DNA from: Collinsella aerofaciens
GTDB taxonomy: Bacteria > Actinomycetota > Coriobacteriia > Coriobacteriales > Coriobacteriaceae
DNA length: 64,000 bases
Direction: 5' to 3'
NCBI GenBank assembly: GCA_030826265.1
Contig: JAPJOH010000004.1
Span: forward strand, 49,496 to 113,495
Below, piece by piece: positions 40,829 through 49,566 of this stretch. A model generated the notes under the pieces. The model did no database searches. It saw nothing but the letters and a program-made list of their open reading frames with translations, and was not told where the DNA came from. The first letter of the stretch is position 1. The number at the start of each line of letters is the position of its first letter. The position numbers and the translations under genes were made by a program.

Positions 40829-41818
40829 ATGGTAAGTATTGTTCTTGCTAGCCACGGGGACTTGGCAGCTGGAATCAAGCAGACGGGCTCGATGGTCTTT
40901 GGCGATCAGCCGTCTGTTGCCGTGGTCTCGCTCGAGCCGAGCATGGGCCCCGACGACTTCCGTGCCAAGGTCGAGGAAGCAGTCGCTTCCTTCGAGGACC
41001 AGGAGCAGGTGCTCTTCCTCGTTGATCTGTGGGGCGGCACGCCGTTCAACCAGATCAGCGGGCTCATCGAGGGTCACGATTCCTGGGCTATCGTCACCGG
41101 TGTCAACCTGCCTATGCTCATCGAGGCATATTCGCAGCGCTTTGACGCAAAGAACACTGCACATGCGATCGCAAAACATCTCGTGACTGAGGCTAAGGCT
41201 GGCGTGCGCGTCAAGCCCGAGTCTCTGGAGCCCGAGGAGAAGAAGCCGGCTGCGGCCGCCGCTGCTCCTGCAGGCGCCATCCCTCCGGGAACGGTCATCG
41301 GCGATGGGCACATCAAGATCGCCCACGTCCGTATCGACACCCGTCTGCTTCATGGCCAGGTGGCCACCACGTGGACCAAGCAGATCAACCCCAACCGCAT
41401 CATCGTGGTTTCCGACGGCGTTGCTCACGACGAGCTCCGCAAGACCATGATCGAGCAGGCCGCCCCTCCGGGAGTCCATGCCAACGTCGTGCCCATCAAG
41501 AAGATGGCCGAGGTCGTCAAGGACACGCGCTTTGGTGACACCAAGGCCATGCTGCTCTTTGAGAATCCGCAGGATCTGCTCAAGGCCATCGAGGCCGGCG
41601 TCGATATCAAGGAAGTCAACATCGGTTCCATGGCACACTCCAAGGGCAAGGTCGTCGTCACCAACGCCGTCGCTATGGGCGATGACGACGTCAAGACTCT
41701 CGAGGCCCTCAAGGCCAAGGGCGTCAAGTTCGAGGTCCGCAAGGTTCCTTCGGATTCCTCCGAGGATCTCGACGCCATGTTGAAGAAAGCTAAGGCCGAA
41801 CTGGCCGCTCAAGCATAG
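40829..41818 (+). CDS. Mannose-family PTS IIAB protein
   Basis: The 329-residue protein fuses EIIA and EIIB of the mannose family. The EIIA histidine is in IVLASHGDLAAGI (residue 9) with the LVDLWGGTPFNQ motif. An Ala/Pro-rich linker covers about residues 130-155. The EIIB histidine is in RIDTRLLHGQVATTW. It passes phosphate from HPr to the incoming sugar through IIC and IID. The ATG follows AAAGGAGG. The IIC gene starts 18 bp downstream. Substrate may be mannose, glucose, glucosamine or similar. Confidence 0.92.
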   Translation: MVSIVLASHGDLAAGIKQTGSMVFGDQPSVAVVSLEPSMGPDDFRAKVEEAVASFEDQEQVLFLVDLWGGTPFNQISGLIEGHDSWAIVTGVNLPMLIEAYSQRFDAKNTAHAIAKHLVTEAKAGVRVKPESLEPEEKKPAAAAAAPAGAIPPGTVIGDGHIKIAHVRIDTRLLHGQVATTWTKQINPNRIIVVSDGVAHDELRKTMIEQAAPPGVHANVVPIKKMAEVVKDTRFGDTKAMLLFENPQDLLKAIEAGVDIKEVNIGSMAHSKGKVVVTNAVAMGDDDVKTLEALKAKGVKFEVRKVPSDSSEDLDAMLKKAKAELAAQA

Positions 41819-41836
41819 TAAAGGAGGGTCCGATAC

Positions 41837-42655
41837 ATGTCTGCAATCACTATTCTGCTTGTTGCGATTGTCGCGTTGCTTGCCGGTATGGAAGGCATTC
41901 TGGATGAGTTCCAGTTCCATCAGCCGCTCGTGGCATGCACGCTTATCGGTCTCGTAACCGGTCACCTTCAGGAGGGCATCCTCCTGGGCGGTTCGCTCCA
42001 GATGATGGCCCTTGGCTGGGCTAACGTCGGCGCCGCTGTCGCGCCTGACGCCGCTCTGGCCTCGGTCGCTTCTTCGATCATCATGGTGCTCGCCCTCAAC
42101 GGTGGCGCCACCGATTCGGCCAAGGCCGTTACCACCGCTATCGCCGTCGCCGTCCCGCTGTCGGTCGCTGGTCTGTTCCTGACCATGATCTGCCGTACCA
42201 TTGCTACCGCTATCGCTCACGCCATGGACGGTTGCGCCGAGAAGGGCGACTTCTCCGGCATCGAGCGCTGGCAGTATGCTGCCATCCTCATGCAGGGCCT
42301 TCGTATCGCCATCCCGGCAGTGCTTCTGTGCGTCATCCCGGCCGAGGCCGTTACCAACGCGCTTAACGCTATGCCCGACTGGCTGTCCGGCGGCATGGCT
42401 GTCGGCGGCGGCATGGTCGCTTCCGTCGGTTACGCCATGGTCATCAACATGATGGCCACCAAGGAGACCTGGCCGTTCTTCGTCCTCGGCTTTGTCCTTG
42501 CTGCCATCCCTCAGCTCACGCTGATCGCCCTTGGTCTCATCGGCATCTCCCTTGCCCTCATCTACCTTGGCCTTAAGGATCTGGCCAAGCAGGGTGGCGG
42601 CATGGGCGGTGGCTCCGGCGACCCGCTCGGCGACATTCTGAACGATTACGAGTAG
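41837..42655 (+). CDS. Mannose-family PTS IIC permease
   Basis: The 272-residue integral membrane protein has the EIIC-Man features EFQFHQPLVACTLIGLVTG and LQMMALGWANVGAAVAPDAALA, with about seven hydrophobic helices. It forms the sugar channel with IID. AAAGGAGGG lies before the ATG at 41837. The IID gene starts 16 bp after the stop codon. Confidence 0.93.
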   Translation: MSAITILLVAIVALLAGMEGILDEFQFHQPLVACTLIGLVTGHLQEGILLGGSLQMMALGWANVGAAVAPDAALASVASSIIMVLALNGGATDSAKAVTTAIAVAVPLSVAGLFLTMICRTIATAIAHAMDGCAEKGDFSGIERWQYAAILMQGLRIAIPAVLLCVIPAEAVTNALNAMPDWLSGGMAVGGGMVASVGYAMVINMMATKETWPFFVLGFVLAAIPQLTLIALGLIGISLALIYLGLKDLAKQGGGMGGGSGDPLGDILNDYE

Positions 42656-42671
42656 GAGGGGAGTGATACAT

Positions 42672-43592
42672 ATGGCAGAGAACAAGATTCAGCTCACCAA
42701 GGCTGACCGCAAGAAGGTTTGCTTCCGTCATCAGTTCCTTCAGGGCTCGTGGAACTACGAGCGTATGCAGAACGGCGGCTGGTGCTTCGCAATGATCCCT
42801 GCGATCAAGAAGCTCTACACCAGCAAGGATGACCAGATTGCCGCTCTTAAGCGCCACCTGGAGTTCTATAACACCCACCCCTATGTTTCCGCCCCCGTCA
42901 TTGGCGTTACCCTCGCTCTCGAGGAGGAGCGCGCCAACGGTGCCCCGATTGACGACGTCGCCATTCAGGGCGTCAAGGTCGGTATGATGGGCCCGCTCGC
43001 CGGCGTCGGCGACCCCGTCTTCTGGTTCACCCTTCGCCCGATTCTGGGCGCTCTGGGCGCTTCCCTGGCCATGTCCGGCAGCATCGTCGGTCCGCTGCTG
43101 TTCTTCTTCGCGTGGAACATCATCCGTTACGCTTTCCTGTGGTACACGCAGGAGTTTGGCTACAAGGTCGGCTCCTCCATCGCCAAGGACCTCTCCGGTG
43201 GTCTGATGGGCAAGGTCACCGAGGGCGCTTCCATCCTGGGTATGTTCATCATCGGCGCCCTGGTCGAGCGCTGGGTGTCCATTTCCTTCACCCCGATTGT
43301 CTCCACGGTCAAGCAGTCTGCTGGCGCCTTTATCGACTGGGCTAGCCTGCCCTCCGGTTCCGAGGGTATCAAGGAAGCGCTGACGATGTACAACTCCGTC
43401 GGCGCTACCGCCCTTGATCAGATGAAGGTCACCACGCTTCAGGCCAACCTCGATCAGCTCATCCCCGGCCTTGCCGCCGTGTGCCTGACCCTGCTGGTCT
43501 GCAAGCTCCTCAAGAAGAAGGTCAGCCCGATCGTCATCATCCTGGCTCTCTTCGCCGTCGGCATCATCGGTCGCTTCTGCGGCTTCATGTAA
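42672..43592 (+). CDS. Mannose-family PTS IID permease
   Basis: The 306-residue protein has the IID N-terminal signature (FRHQFLQGSWNYERMQNGGW), the AGVGDPVFWFTLRPILGAL segment and hydrophobic C-terminal helices. It completes the membrane sugar transporter. The ATG at 42672 follows GGAGGGGAG; an earlier in-frame start is too close to that RBS. A terminator hairpin separates it from the DUF956 gene. Confidence 0.93.
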   Translation: MAENKIQLTKADRKKVCFRHQFLQGSWNYERMQNGGWCFAMIPAIKKLYTSKDDQIAALKRHLEFYNTHPYVSAPVIGVTLALEEERANGAPIDDVAIQGVKVGMMGPLAGVGDPVFWFTLRPILGALGASLAMSGSIVGPLLFFFAWNIIRYAFLWYTQEFGYKVGSSIAKDLSGGLMGKVTEGASILGMFIIGALVERWVSISFTPIVSTVKQSAGAFIDWASLPSGSEGIKEALTMYNSVGATALDQMKVTTLQANLDQLIPGLAAVCLTLLVCKLLKKKVSPIVIILALFAVGIIGRFCGFM

Positions 43593-43648
43593 GCACGCTT
43601 CGGCTTAAGACCGAGAGTTGCTAGGTAAGGGCTTTTGAGCCATTGAAA

Positions 43649-43693
43649 CGGACCGCACCCGGTGGGTACACTGGATGCGGTCCGATTGTTTTT
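43649..43693 (+). terminator. Terminator/attenuator before the DUF956 gene
   Basis: CGGACCGCA pairs with TGCGGTCCG and is followed by ATTGTTTTT. Confidence 0.75.
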
Positions 43694-43712
43694 ATTGAAG
43701 GGCGAGGCGCGT

Positions 43713-44111
43713 ATGGCGCAATCTCAGAACAGCACGGTCGATCTGGCAACGCCGGCAACCTGCCTGATGGGGCTTACCAGCCACGGTAACGTGATGGTGG
43801 GCAATAAGGCGTTTGAGTACTATAACGAGCGCAATCCCGAGGATTATATTCAAATCCCGTGGGACGAGGTCGACTATATTGCCGCCGAGGTTTTGCGCGG
43901 CACCAAGAAGATCACGCGTTTTGCCATCTTCACCAAGGACAACGGTCACTTTACGTTTTCGACGCGTGACGACAAAGAGACGCTTCGCGCGGTCCGCAAG
44001 TACGTCGACGAGAATAAGCTCGTGCGTTCGCCCGACTTTATCGATGTGACGGCCAAGGGCGTCAAGAGCATCCCTGCTGCCATCAAAAGCCTCTTTCACA
44101 AAGGCGACTAG
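43713..44111 (+). CDS. DUF956 family protein (ManO-like)
   Basis: The 132-residue protein matches the small DUF956 family, nearly always next to mannose PTS genes and thought to modulate their activity. Segments seen are CLMGLTSHGNVMVGNKAFEYYNERN, QIPWDEVDYIAAEV, FAIFTKDNGHFTFSTRD and SIPAAIKSLF. The ATG at 43713 follows GAAGGGCGAGG. It lies about 120 bp downstream of the IID gene, after a hairpin, so it may be expressed at a different level from the transporter. Confidence 0.85.
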   Translation: MAQSQNSTVDLATPATCLMGLTSHGNVMVGNKAFEYYNERNPEDYIQIPWDEVDYIAAEVLRGTKKITRFAIFTKDNGHFTFSTRDDKETLRAVRKYVDENKLVRSPDFIDVTAKGVKSIPAAIKSLFHKGD

Positions 44112-44231
44112 TCGTCTGCGACGTTCTTAAGCGACTAGTCATTAAAGAACATCGCAAGCGCAAGCGACTACCTCGAAGAGTGGCTATGCGCTGCATGGTG
44201 GTGGCGCAAATCTGCTACACTAGTACAACAT

Positions 44232-44307
44232 GCCTCCGTAGCTCAGGGGATAGAGCACCGCTCTCCTAAAGCGGGTGTCGACGGTTCGAATCCGCCCGGG
44301 GGCACCA
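44232..44307 (+). tRNA. tRNA-Arg (anticodon CCT)
   Basis: A complete cloverleaf is visible. Acceptor GCCTCCG pairs with CGGGGGC, the anticodon stem is CCGCT/AGCGG with loop CTCCTAA (anticodon CCT, reading AGG), the T loop is TTCGAAT, and CCA is encoded at 44305-44307. A terminator follows at once. Confidence 0.97.
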
Positions 44308-44317
44308 GAAATTTGCC

Positions 44318-44350
44318 GAGCCCGGTACCACTACGGTGCCGGGCTCTTCT
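44318..44350 (+). terminator. Terminator after tRNA-Arg
   Basis: GAGCCCGGTACC pairs with GGTGCCGGGCTC and is followed by TTCT. An almost identical hairpin recurs at 44446-44478 inside the duplicated segment. Confidence 0.8.
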
Positions 44351-44361
44351 GGTCTAAAGGC

Positions 44362-44481
44362 CGGATTCGGACCGCCGACACCCGCGTCACCAATTTCCCC
44401 GCGGGGGGAGTTTTCGAATCCGCCCGGGGGCACCAGAGATTTGTCGAGCCCGGTACCACCACGGTGCCGGGCTCTTCTGGT
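44362..44481. repeat. Scrambled partial copies of the tRNA-Arg 3' half
   Basis: 44413-44481 repeats 44285-44353 (T loop, acceptor, CCA and terminator; 69 nt with three mismatches) at a distance of 128 bp. Between them, 44362-44385 is an inverted copy of tRNA bases 44271-44294 with two mismatches. tRNA 3' ends are classic phage and island attachment sites, so this looks like an att scar. Confidence 0.8.
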
Positions 44482-44585
44482 TCATGCCATGTCAAAAACG
44501 AAGCGCCCGCTTGCTGGGGGAGCAAGCGGGCGCCTGTGAGCGAATATGTTTGCGGCGAGAGCCGTGATGAGCGGTGGGGTGGCGA

Positions 44586-46547
44586 CTAGTTGGTCGTACC
44601 GGAATCGTCACCCGTGCCCGAGCCAGAGCCCGAACCCGAGCCAGAAAGTGCGACCGTCAGCGTGATCGTGCTGTCGGTGGACTGCTTGCCGGTGGGGGAG
44701 ACGCCCGTAACGGTGGCATCCTCGTTACCGCTTACGGGATTGCCGTTCTGGTCACAGAAGCCGATGTTATAGAAACCGGCGTTGTTGAGCGCGGTGACGG
44801 CGGCGGAGATGCTCTTGCCGTACAGGTTGCCCGGGACGCTGGCCTTGCCGGACTTCTTGGCGATGACGACGGTGATCGTGGCACCGGGCTTCTGCTTGCC
44901 GCTGGGGTTCCAGCTAATTACGGTACCCTCGGTAACCGAGTCGTTTTCCTGGTAGCTCACGTCGACGCCAAAGCCAGCCATGTCGAGAGCGTTGCGCGCC
45001 TGGGCTTCGGTCATGTCGGTCAGATCGGGCACCGAGGTGGTGTCCGGGCCGCTGGAGACCTTGTACGAGATGGTCGTGCCCTTCTCGACCTCCTTGCCGG
45101 CAACAGTGCTCTGCTCAAAGACCTGGCCCTCTTCGGCCTCATTGGCTTCCTCCGAAGCGCTGCCCTTCAGGCCCACGCTTGCCAGTGCGGCCTCGGCCTG
45201 GTCCTTGGTCAGGCCGACGAGCTGCGGAACCTCAACCTTCTCGGAGGGCTTAGGGCCCTTGGAGACTACCAGGTTCACCCTCGTGCCCTTGGCCTTCTTG
45301 GTGTTGCCGTTGGGGGTCTGCTCGGCGACCTTTCCCTCGTCGACATCGTCGTTGTAGCTCTGGTCGACGGTGCCAGCCTCAAGGCCGGCTTCCTTGATCA
45401 GCTCAATAGCCGTTTCCTGGTCCTTGCCCAGCACGTCGGGCACCGTGACCTGTTCGCCACTGAACATGCCCGTGGCAAAGGCCACTACAACGCCAATCAC
45501 GGCGACGGCGGCAATCACGGCGGCGATAATCTTGTTCTTGTTGGACTTAGGCTTCTCGACCTCGTAGGAGCCCGTGGAGCCCGAGACAGCGCTACGGGCG
45601 GTGTTCTGACCGCTCACGCCCGAGACGGGACGAACCATAGCGCGCGTTGAGTCGGAAAGCTCGCGGGTCTTGGTGGCACCCAGGTCGCCGGCGGCACCGA
45701 TGATACGCGTGGGCTCCGAGACGTTGACGGCACGGCCGGACAGGTAGCTGTTGAGCACCTGGCGCAGCTCGTCGGCCGTCTGGAAGCGGTTTGCCGGGTC
45801 CTTCTCCATGCACTTGAGGATGATGCGCTCCAGGTCGGCATCGACGCCGGAGTTGATCTGGCTCGGCGGGATGGGGAGCTCGTTGACCTGCTTGAGCGCG
45901 ACCGAGATAGCGTCGTCGCCGTCAAAGGGTACGCGACCGGTGGCGCACTCGTACATGACGACACCCAGCGAGTAGATATCCGAGGTGGGGCCGAGGTCCT
46001 GGCCGCGGGTCTGCTCGGGGCTTACATAGTGGGCGGTGCCCAGAACGTTGTTATCCTGCGTGAGGTGGCTGTTCTTGGCGCGTGCGATGCCAAAATCCAT
46101 CACCTTGATGTTGCCGTCGGGCAGCACCATGATGTTTTGCGGCTTAATGTCGCGGTGGATGATCTCGTGCTTGTGTGCGACCGAAAGCGCGGAGCTGATC
46201 TGCGAGCCGATCTGCGCGACCTTCTTGGGATCGAGGGCGCCGTGGCTCTTGATGCCGCTCTTAAGGTCGGTACCGCGCAGGTACTCCATGACGATGTAAT
46301 AGGTGTCGCCGTCCTTGCCCCAGTCGTAGACGCCCACGATATAGGGGGAGGACAGGCCGGCAGCTGCCTGGGCCTCCTGCTTAAAGCGGGCGGCGAAGGT
46401 GGCGTCGCCGGCATACTGCGGCAGCATAATCTTGACGGCAACCGTGCGGTCGAGGACCTGATCCTGTGCACGGAAGACGGTCGCCATACCGCCCGTTCCC
46501 ACCTTATCCTTGAGGAGGTATCTTCCCCCGAGGACCCTCTGTTCCAT
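44586..46547 (-). CDS. pknB: Ser/Thr protein kinase with four PASTA domains (PknB type)
   Basis: The 653-residue protein has an intracellular kinase domain with glycine loop GTGGMATVF, lysine in VAVKIMLP, catalytic HRDIKPQNIM and activation loop DFGIARAKNS. A basic juxtamembrane segment, one transmembrane helix (IIAAVIAAVAVIGVVVAFAT) and four PASTA repeats follow, each with a VPxL/VPD start. A Gly/Ser tail ends the protein. PASTA domains bind muropeptides or lipid II, tying phosphorylation to wall growth. The ATG at 46547 follows AGGAGC. It is the last gene of the operon. Confidence 0.95.
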   Translation of the reverse strand: MEQRVLGGRYLLKDKVGTGGMATVFRAQDQVLDRTVAVKIMLPQYAGDATFAARFKQEAQAAAGLSSPYIVGVYDWGKDGDTYYIVMEYLRGTDLKSGIKSHGALDPKKVAQIGSQISSALSVAHKHEIIHRDIKPQNIMVLPDGNIKVMDFGIARAKNSHLTQDNNVLGTAHYVSPEQTRGQDLGPTSDIYSLGVVMYECATGRVPFDGDDAISVALKQVNELPIPPSQINSGVDADLERIILKCMEKDPANRFQTADELRQVLNSYLSGRAVNVSEPTRIIGAAGDLGATKTRELSDSTRAMVRPVSGVSGQNTARSAVSGSTGSYEVEKPKSNKNKIIAAVIAAVAVIGVVVAFATGMFSGEQVTVPDVLGKDQETAIELIKEAGLEAGTVDQSYNDDVDEGKVAEQTPNGNTKKAKGTRVNLVVSKGPKPSEKVEVPQLVGLTKDQAEAALASVGLKGSASEEANEAEEGQVFEQSTVAGKEVEKGTTISYKVSSGPDTTSVPDLTDMTEAQARNALDMAGFGVDVSYQENDSVTEGTVISWNPSGKQKPGATITVVIAKKSGKASVPGNLYGKSISAAVTALNNAGFYNIGFCDQNGNPVSGNEDATVTGVSPTGKQSTDSTITLTVALSGSGSGSGSGTGDDSGTTN

Positions 46548-46679
46548 TCCTGCTCCTAACATAACTATTCGCTCAACGATGTGTGTAGTACCAAATGTGT
46601 GGCCGCTGGGCCCGTGTGGCGCGTTGCCGCTAGCTCATCGGCCGCGGCGCGCCCCAAGTATCCGCCTTGATCATGGGCA

Positions 46680-49550
46680 TCACGCTCCCTGTGCGGCGAG
46701 CGCCGCGGTCAGGACGATGCCGGCAATCTTGGCCGCCTCGACGTCGTGTTTGTCGTAATCCTCCAGGGCCACCGAGATGGCAACTGTGGGTGAATCGTAA
46801 GGTGCAAAGCCAACAAACATAGAGTTGACGTTGGTGCCGCCGATCTCGGCCGAACCGGTCTTGCCGGCAACCTTGACGCCCGGAATCTGGGCATCGGTGC
46901 CGGTACCGGACTGGACGACGGCGAGCATGGCCTGCTTGACCTGATCGGCGGTGGTAGAGCTGACAGCCTGGCCCAGCGAGCGGGACTGCGTGGTCTTAAC
47001 CACGGTTCCGTCCGGGGCGAGTATCTGTGACACAAAGAACGGGTCCATGACCACGCCGCTGTTGGCGATAGCGGCAGCGATCACGCAATTCTGCATGACG
47101 GTGGTCTGCGGGCCAGGTGTGTGGTCCATGCCGACGGGCTGGCCGGCGCCTGCCCAAGCGGTTTCCCACTCGGTCATAAGCGACGGGTCGGCCATGATGG
47201 AGGCCGCGGCGGTAAGGTCCTGACCCAGCTTTTGACCGTAGCCAAAGGCGTTGGCAAACTGGACGAGCGAGTTGGCGCCGACCTCGTTGGCCACCTGGCC
47301 AAAGACGACGTTAGACGACACGGCGAAGGCCTGCTGCAGGCTGATGGTGCCGTAGCTTTCGTTGGCGGAGTTGGTGACCGGCGCGTTGCCGATGTCCATG
47401 GAGCCGGGCGCCTGGTACGTGCTGGTAAGGCTGGCGGTGCCGGTTTCGAGCGCCGCGGAGAGTGTGACGACCTTAAAGGTCGAGCCCGGGGTGTACAGCG
47501 CGTCCATGGCACGGTCGTACATGGAGCCGTCCTCGCCGCCGCCCGACTGCATCAGTGCATCGATGTTGGTGTTGTCGTAGGTGGGCGAGCTCGCGCACGC
47601 AAGGACTGCACCGGTGCGCGGATCCATGACCACCACAGCGCCCTTAAAGCCCTTGAGCGCCTGCTCGGCAGCCGTCTGGATGCGCGAGTCGATGGTGAGC
47701 TTGGCGGTATTGCCCGGCTGGGTCTGCCCCGCGAGCGATGCAATGGCGTTGTTCCAGCTGGAGTAATCCTTGGAGCCGGTGAGCGTATCGTTCATGACGC
47801 TCTCGATGCCGGCGGTGCCGTATTGCTGGCTCACGTAGCCCACCACGTGCGCGGCCATGTTGCCGTTGGGGTAGGAACGGGCGTAGGTGCCGTCCTCCTG
47901 CTGCAGCGACTCGGCTAGCGTCACGCCGTCGGACGTGATGATGGAGCCACGCTGGATGTACTTGGAGCGGGCGATGGTGTGGTTGTTGGTCGGCATGTCC
48001 TGGTAATCCTTTGCCTTGATGACCTGGACATAGGTGAGGTTGCCGATAAGGATGGCGAACAGCGCCGTAAAGGCGAGCACCGCGCGGGTTAGACGGTTGG
48101 CGAGCGCAACGCGGCCGAGCACACCGGATTCAGGCGTGTCGAGCAGGCGACGGCGCATGCGCGAGCCGACGGAATGGCTGCCGCTGCCGTAGGAAGACGA
48201 GGTGGCAAAGCGCGAGCCCGTCGGGGCGGCGGCAGATGCGACCTGATCATCGGTGATGGCGGCCATGGTGCCGGTGCCGGTAAGCTCTGCCTCGCGTCCG
48301 GTCGCCTCGTCACCGGCGCGTAGCAGGAGCGCGACGATGATAAAGCTTGCCAGCAGCGAGGAGCCGCCCTGGCTCATAAAGGGCAGAGTGACGCCGGTCA
48401 GCGGAATCAGGCGGGTTACGCCGCCAACGATCAAGAAGGCCTGGAAGCTGATGGCGGCCGTAAGGCCCGTGGCGCTAAAGGCAGCGAGGTCGGATTTAGC
48501 GCGGGCAGCCGTGGTGAGGCCACGCACGGCAAAGAGCATAAACAGGATGAGCACGGCGCCGCCGCCCAAAAGACCCATCTCCTCGCCGATGGCCGAGAAG
48601 ATAAAATCGGACTCGACGACAGGGATGTTGTTGGCCATGCCGTTGCCGATGCCAACACCGACCAGACCGCCATCGGCAAGCGAGAAGAGCGACTGGACGA
48701 TCTGGTAGCCCTGGCCCTGGGCGTCCTTAAACGGATCGACCCAAACCTGGAAACGCACCTGAACGTGCGATAGGAACTTGTAGGCGCCCACGGCTCCGAC
48801 AGCTAAGAGCGCAAGGCCGATAACGACATACGAAAAGCGCCCCGTGGCAACGTAGAGCATCAGCAAGAAGATGGTGTAGAACAGCACGGCCGAACCCAGG
48901 TCGCGTTCGAAGACGACGACGAGCAGGCACACGCCCCACACGGCAAACAGCGGCAGCAGCAGTCGCAGGCGAGGGATCTTAAAGCCCAGGATCTTGCGGT
49001 TGGAGATGGAGAGCAGCTCGCGGTTCTCGGCCAGGTACCCGGCCAGGAACAGCACGATAAAGACCTTGGCGAACTCGCCAGGCTGGATGGTAAAGCCCGC
49101 GATGCGAATCCACAGCTTGGAGCCCGAGATCGTGGTGCCGATAAAGATAGGCAGCATCAGCAGAATGATGCCGATGATGCCAAAGGTATACTTGTAGCGC
49201 ATGACCACGTCGAGGTTCTTAACCAATGCGAGCGTCCCCACCATCAGGGCCACCGAGACAAACAGGATGATGAGCTGTGAGATGGCGAGAGCGGGGGCGA
49301 GACGCGTCACGAACGTGATGCCGATGCCCGAAAGTATAAATACGATGGGCAGGATGGCGGGGTCGGCACCGGGCGCCAAGATGCGCACGGCAATGTGGGC
49401 CGCGGCAAAGGCGGCAAAGAGGCCGATCGGTACGGCGAGCGTCTCAAAGGAGATGGCAGCGCCCGCGGTGAGGACGTACATCGCATACAGCAGGATGACG
49501 GGGAACGCCGAGGCGATGAGCAAGAGCAGCTCGGTGTTGCGGCGACTCAT
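46680..49550 (-). CDS. RodA/FtsW-type SEDS glycosyltransferase fused to a class B penicillin-binding protein
   Basis: One uninterrupted 956-residue frame contains two cell-wall enzymes. Residues about 1-420 are a SEDS polymerase with about ten helices and motifs WVDPFKDAQGQGYQIVQS, IGEEMGLLGG and GVTLPFMSQGGSSL. After a Ser/Gly/Thr-rich linker and another transmembrane helix comes a PbpA-like transpeptidase. It has SxxK in PGSTFKVVT (about 688), SSN (about 745) and KTGSAE (about 897). In other Actinobacteria rodA and pbpA are adjacent separate genes. The ATG at 49550 follows AAAGGGAG. Confidence 0.93.
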   Translation of the reverse strand: MSRRNTELLLLIASAFPVILLYAMYVLTAGAAISFETLAVPIGLFAAFAAAHIAVRILAPGADPAILPIVFILSGIGITFVTRLAPALAISQLIILFVSVALMVGTLALVKNLDVVMRYKYTFGIIGIILLMLPIFIGTTISGSKLWIRIAGFTIQPGEFAKVFIVLFLAGYLAENRELLSISNRKILGFKIPRLRLLLPLFAVWGVCLLVVVFERDLGSAVLFYTIFLLMLYVATGRFSYVVIGLALLAVGAVGAYKFLSHVQVRFQVWVDPFKDAQGQGYQIVQSLFSLADGGLVGVGIGNGMANNIPVVESDFIFSAIGEEMGLLGGGAVLILFMLFAVRGLTTAARAKSDLAAFSATGLTAAISFQAFLIVGGVTRLIPLTGVTLPFMSQGGSSLLASFIIVALLLRAGDEATGREAELTGTGTMAAITDDQVASAAAPTGSRFATSSSYGSGSHSVGSRMRRRLLDTPESGVLGRVALANRLTRAVLAFTALFAILIGNLTYVQVIKAKDYQDMPTNNHTIARSKYIQRGSIITSDGVTLAESLQQEDGTYARSYPNGNMAAHVVGYVSQQYGTAGIESVMNDTLTGSKDYSSWNNAIASLAGQTQPGNTAKLTIDSRIQTAAEQALKGFKGAVVVMDPRTGAVLACASSPTYDNTNIDALMQSGGGEDGSMYDRAMDALYTPGSTFKVVTLSAALETGTASLTSTYQAPGSMDIGNAPVTNSANESYGTISLQQAFAVSSNVVFGQVANEVGANSLVQFANAFGYGQKLGQDLTAAASIMADPSLMTEWETAWAGAGQPVGMDHTPGPQTTVMQNCVIAAAIANSGVVMDPFFVSQILAPDGTVVKTTQSRSLGQAVSSTTADQVKQAMLAVVQSGTGTDAQIPGVKVAGKTGSAEIGGTNVNSMFVGFAPYDSPTVAISVALEDYDKHDVEAAKIAGIVLTAALAAQGA

Positions 49551-49566
49551 AAGCGGCACTCCCTTT

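Noticed and set aside
40823..42685. 620-codon open frame antisense to the PTS IIAB and IIC genes
   Set aside because: It is a shadow of two well-recognised PTS genes on the other strand, with His/Asp-rich low-complexity content.
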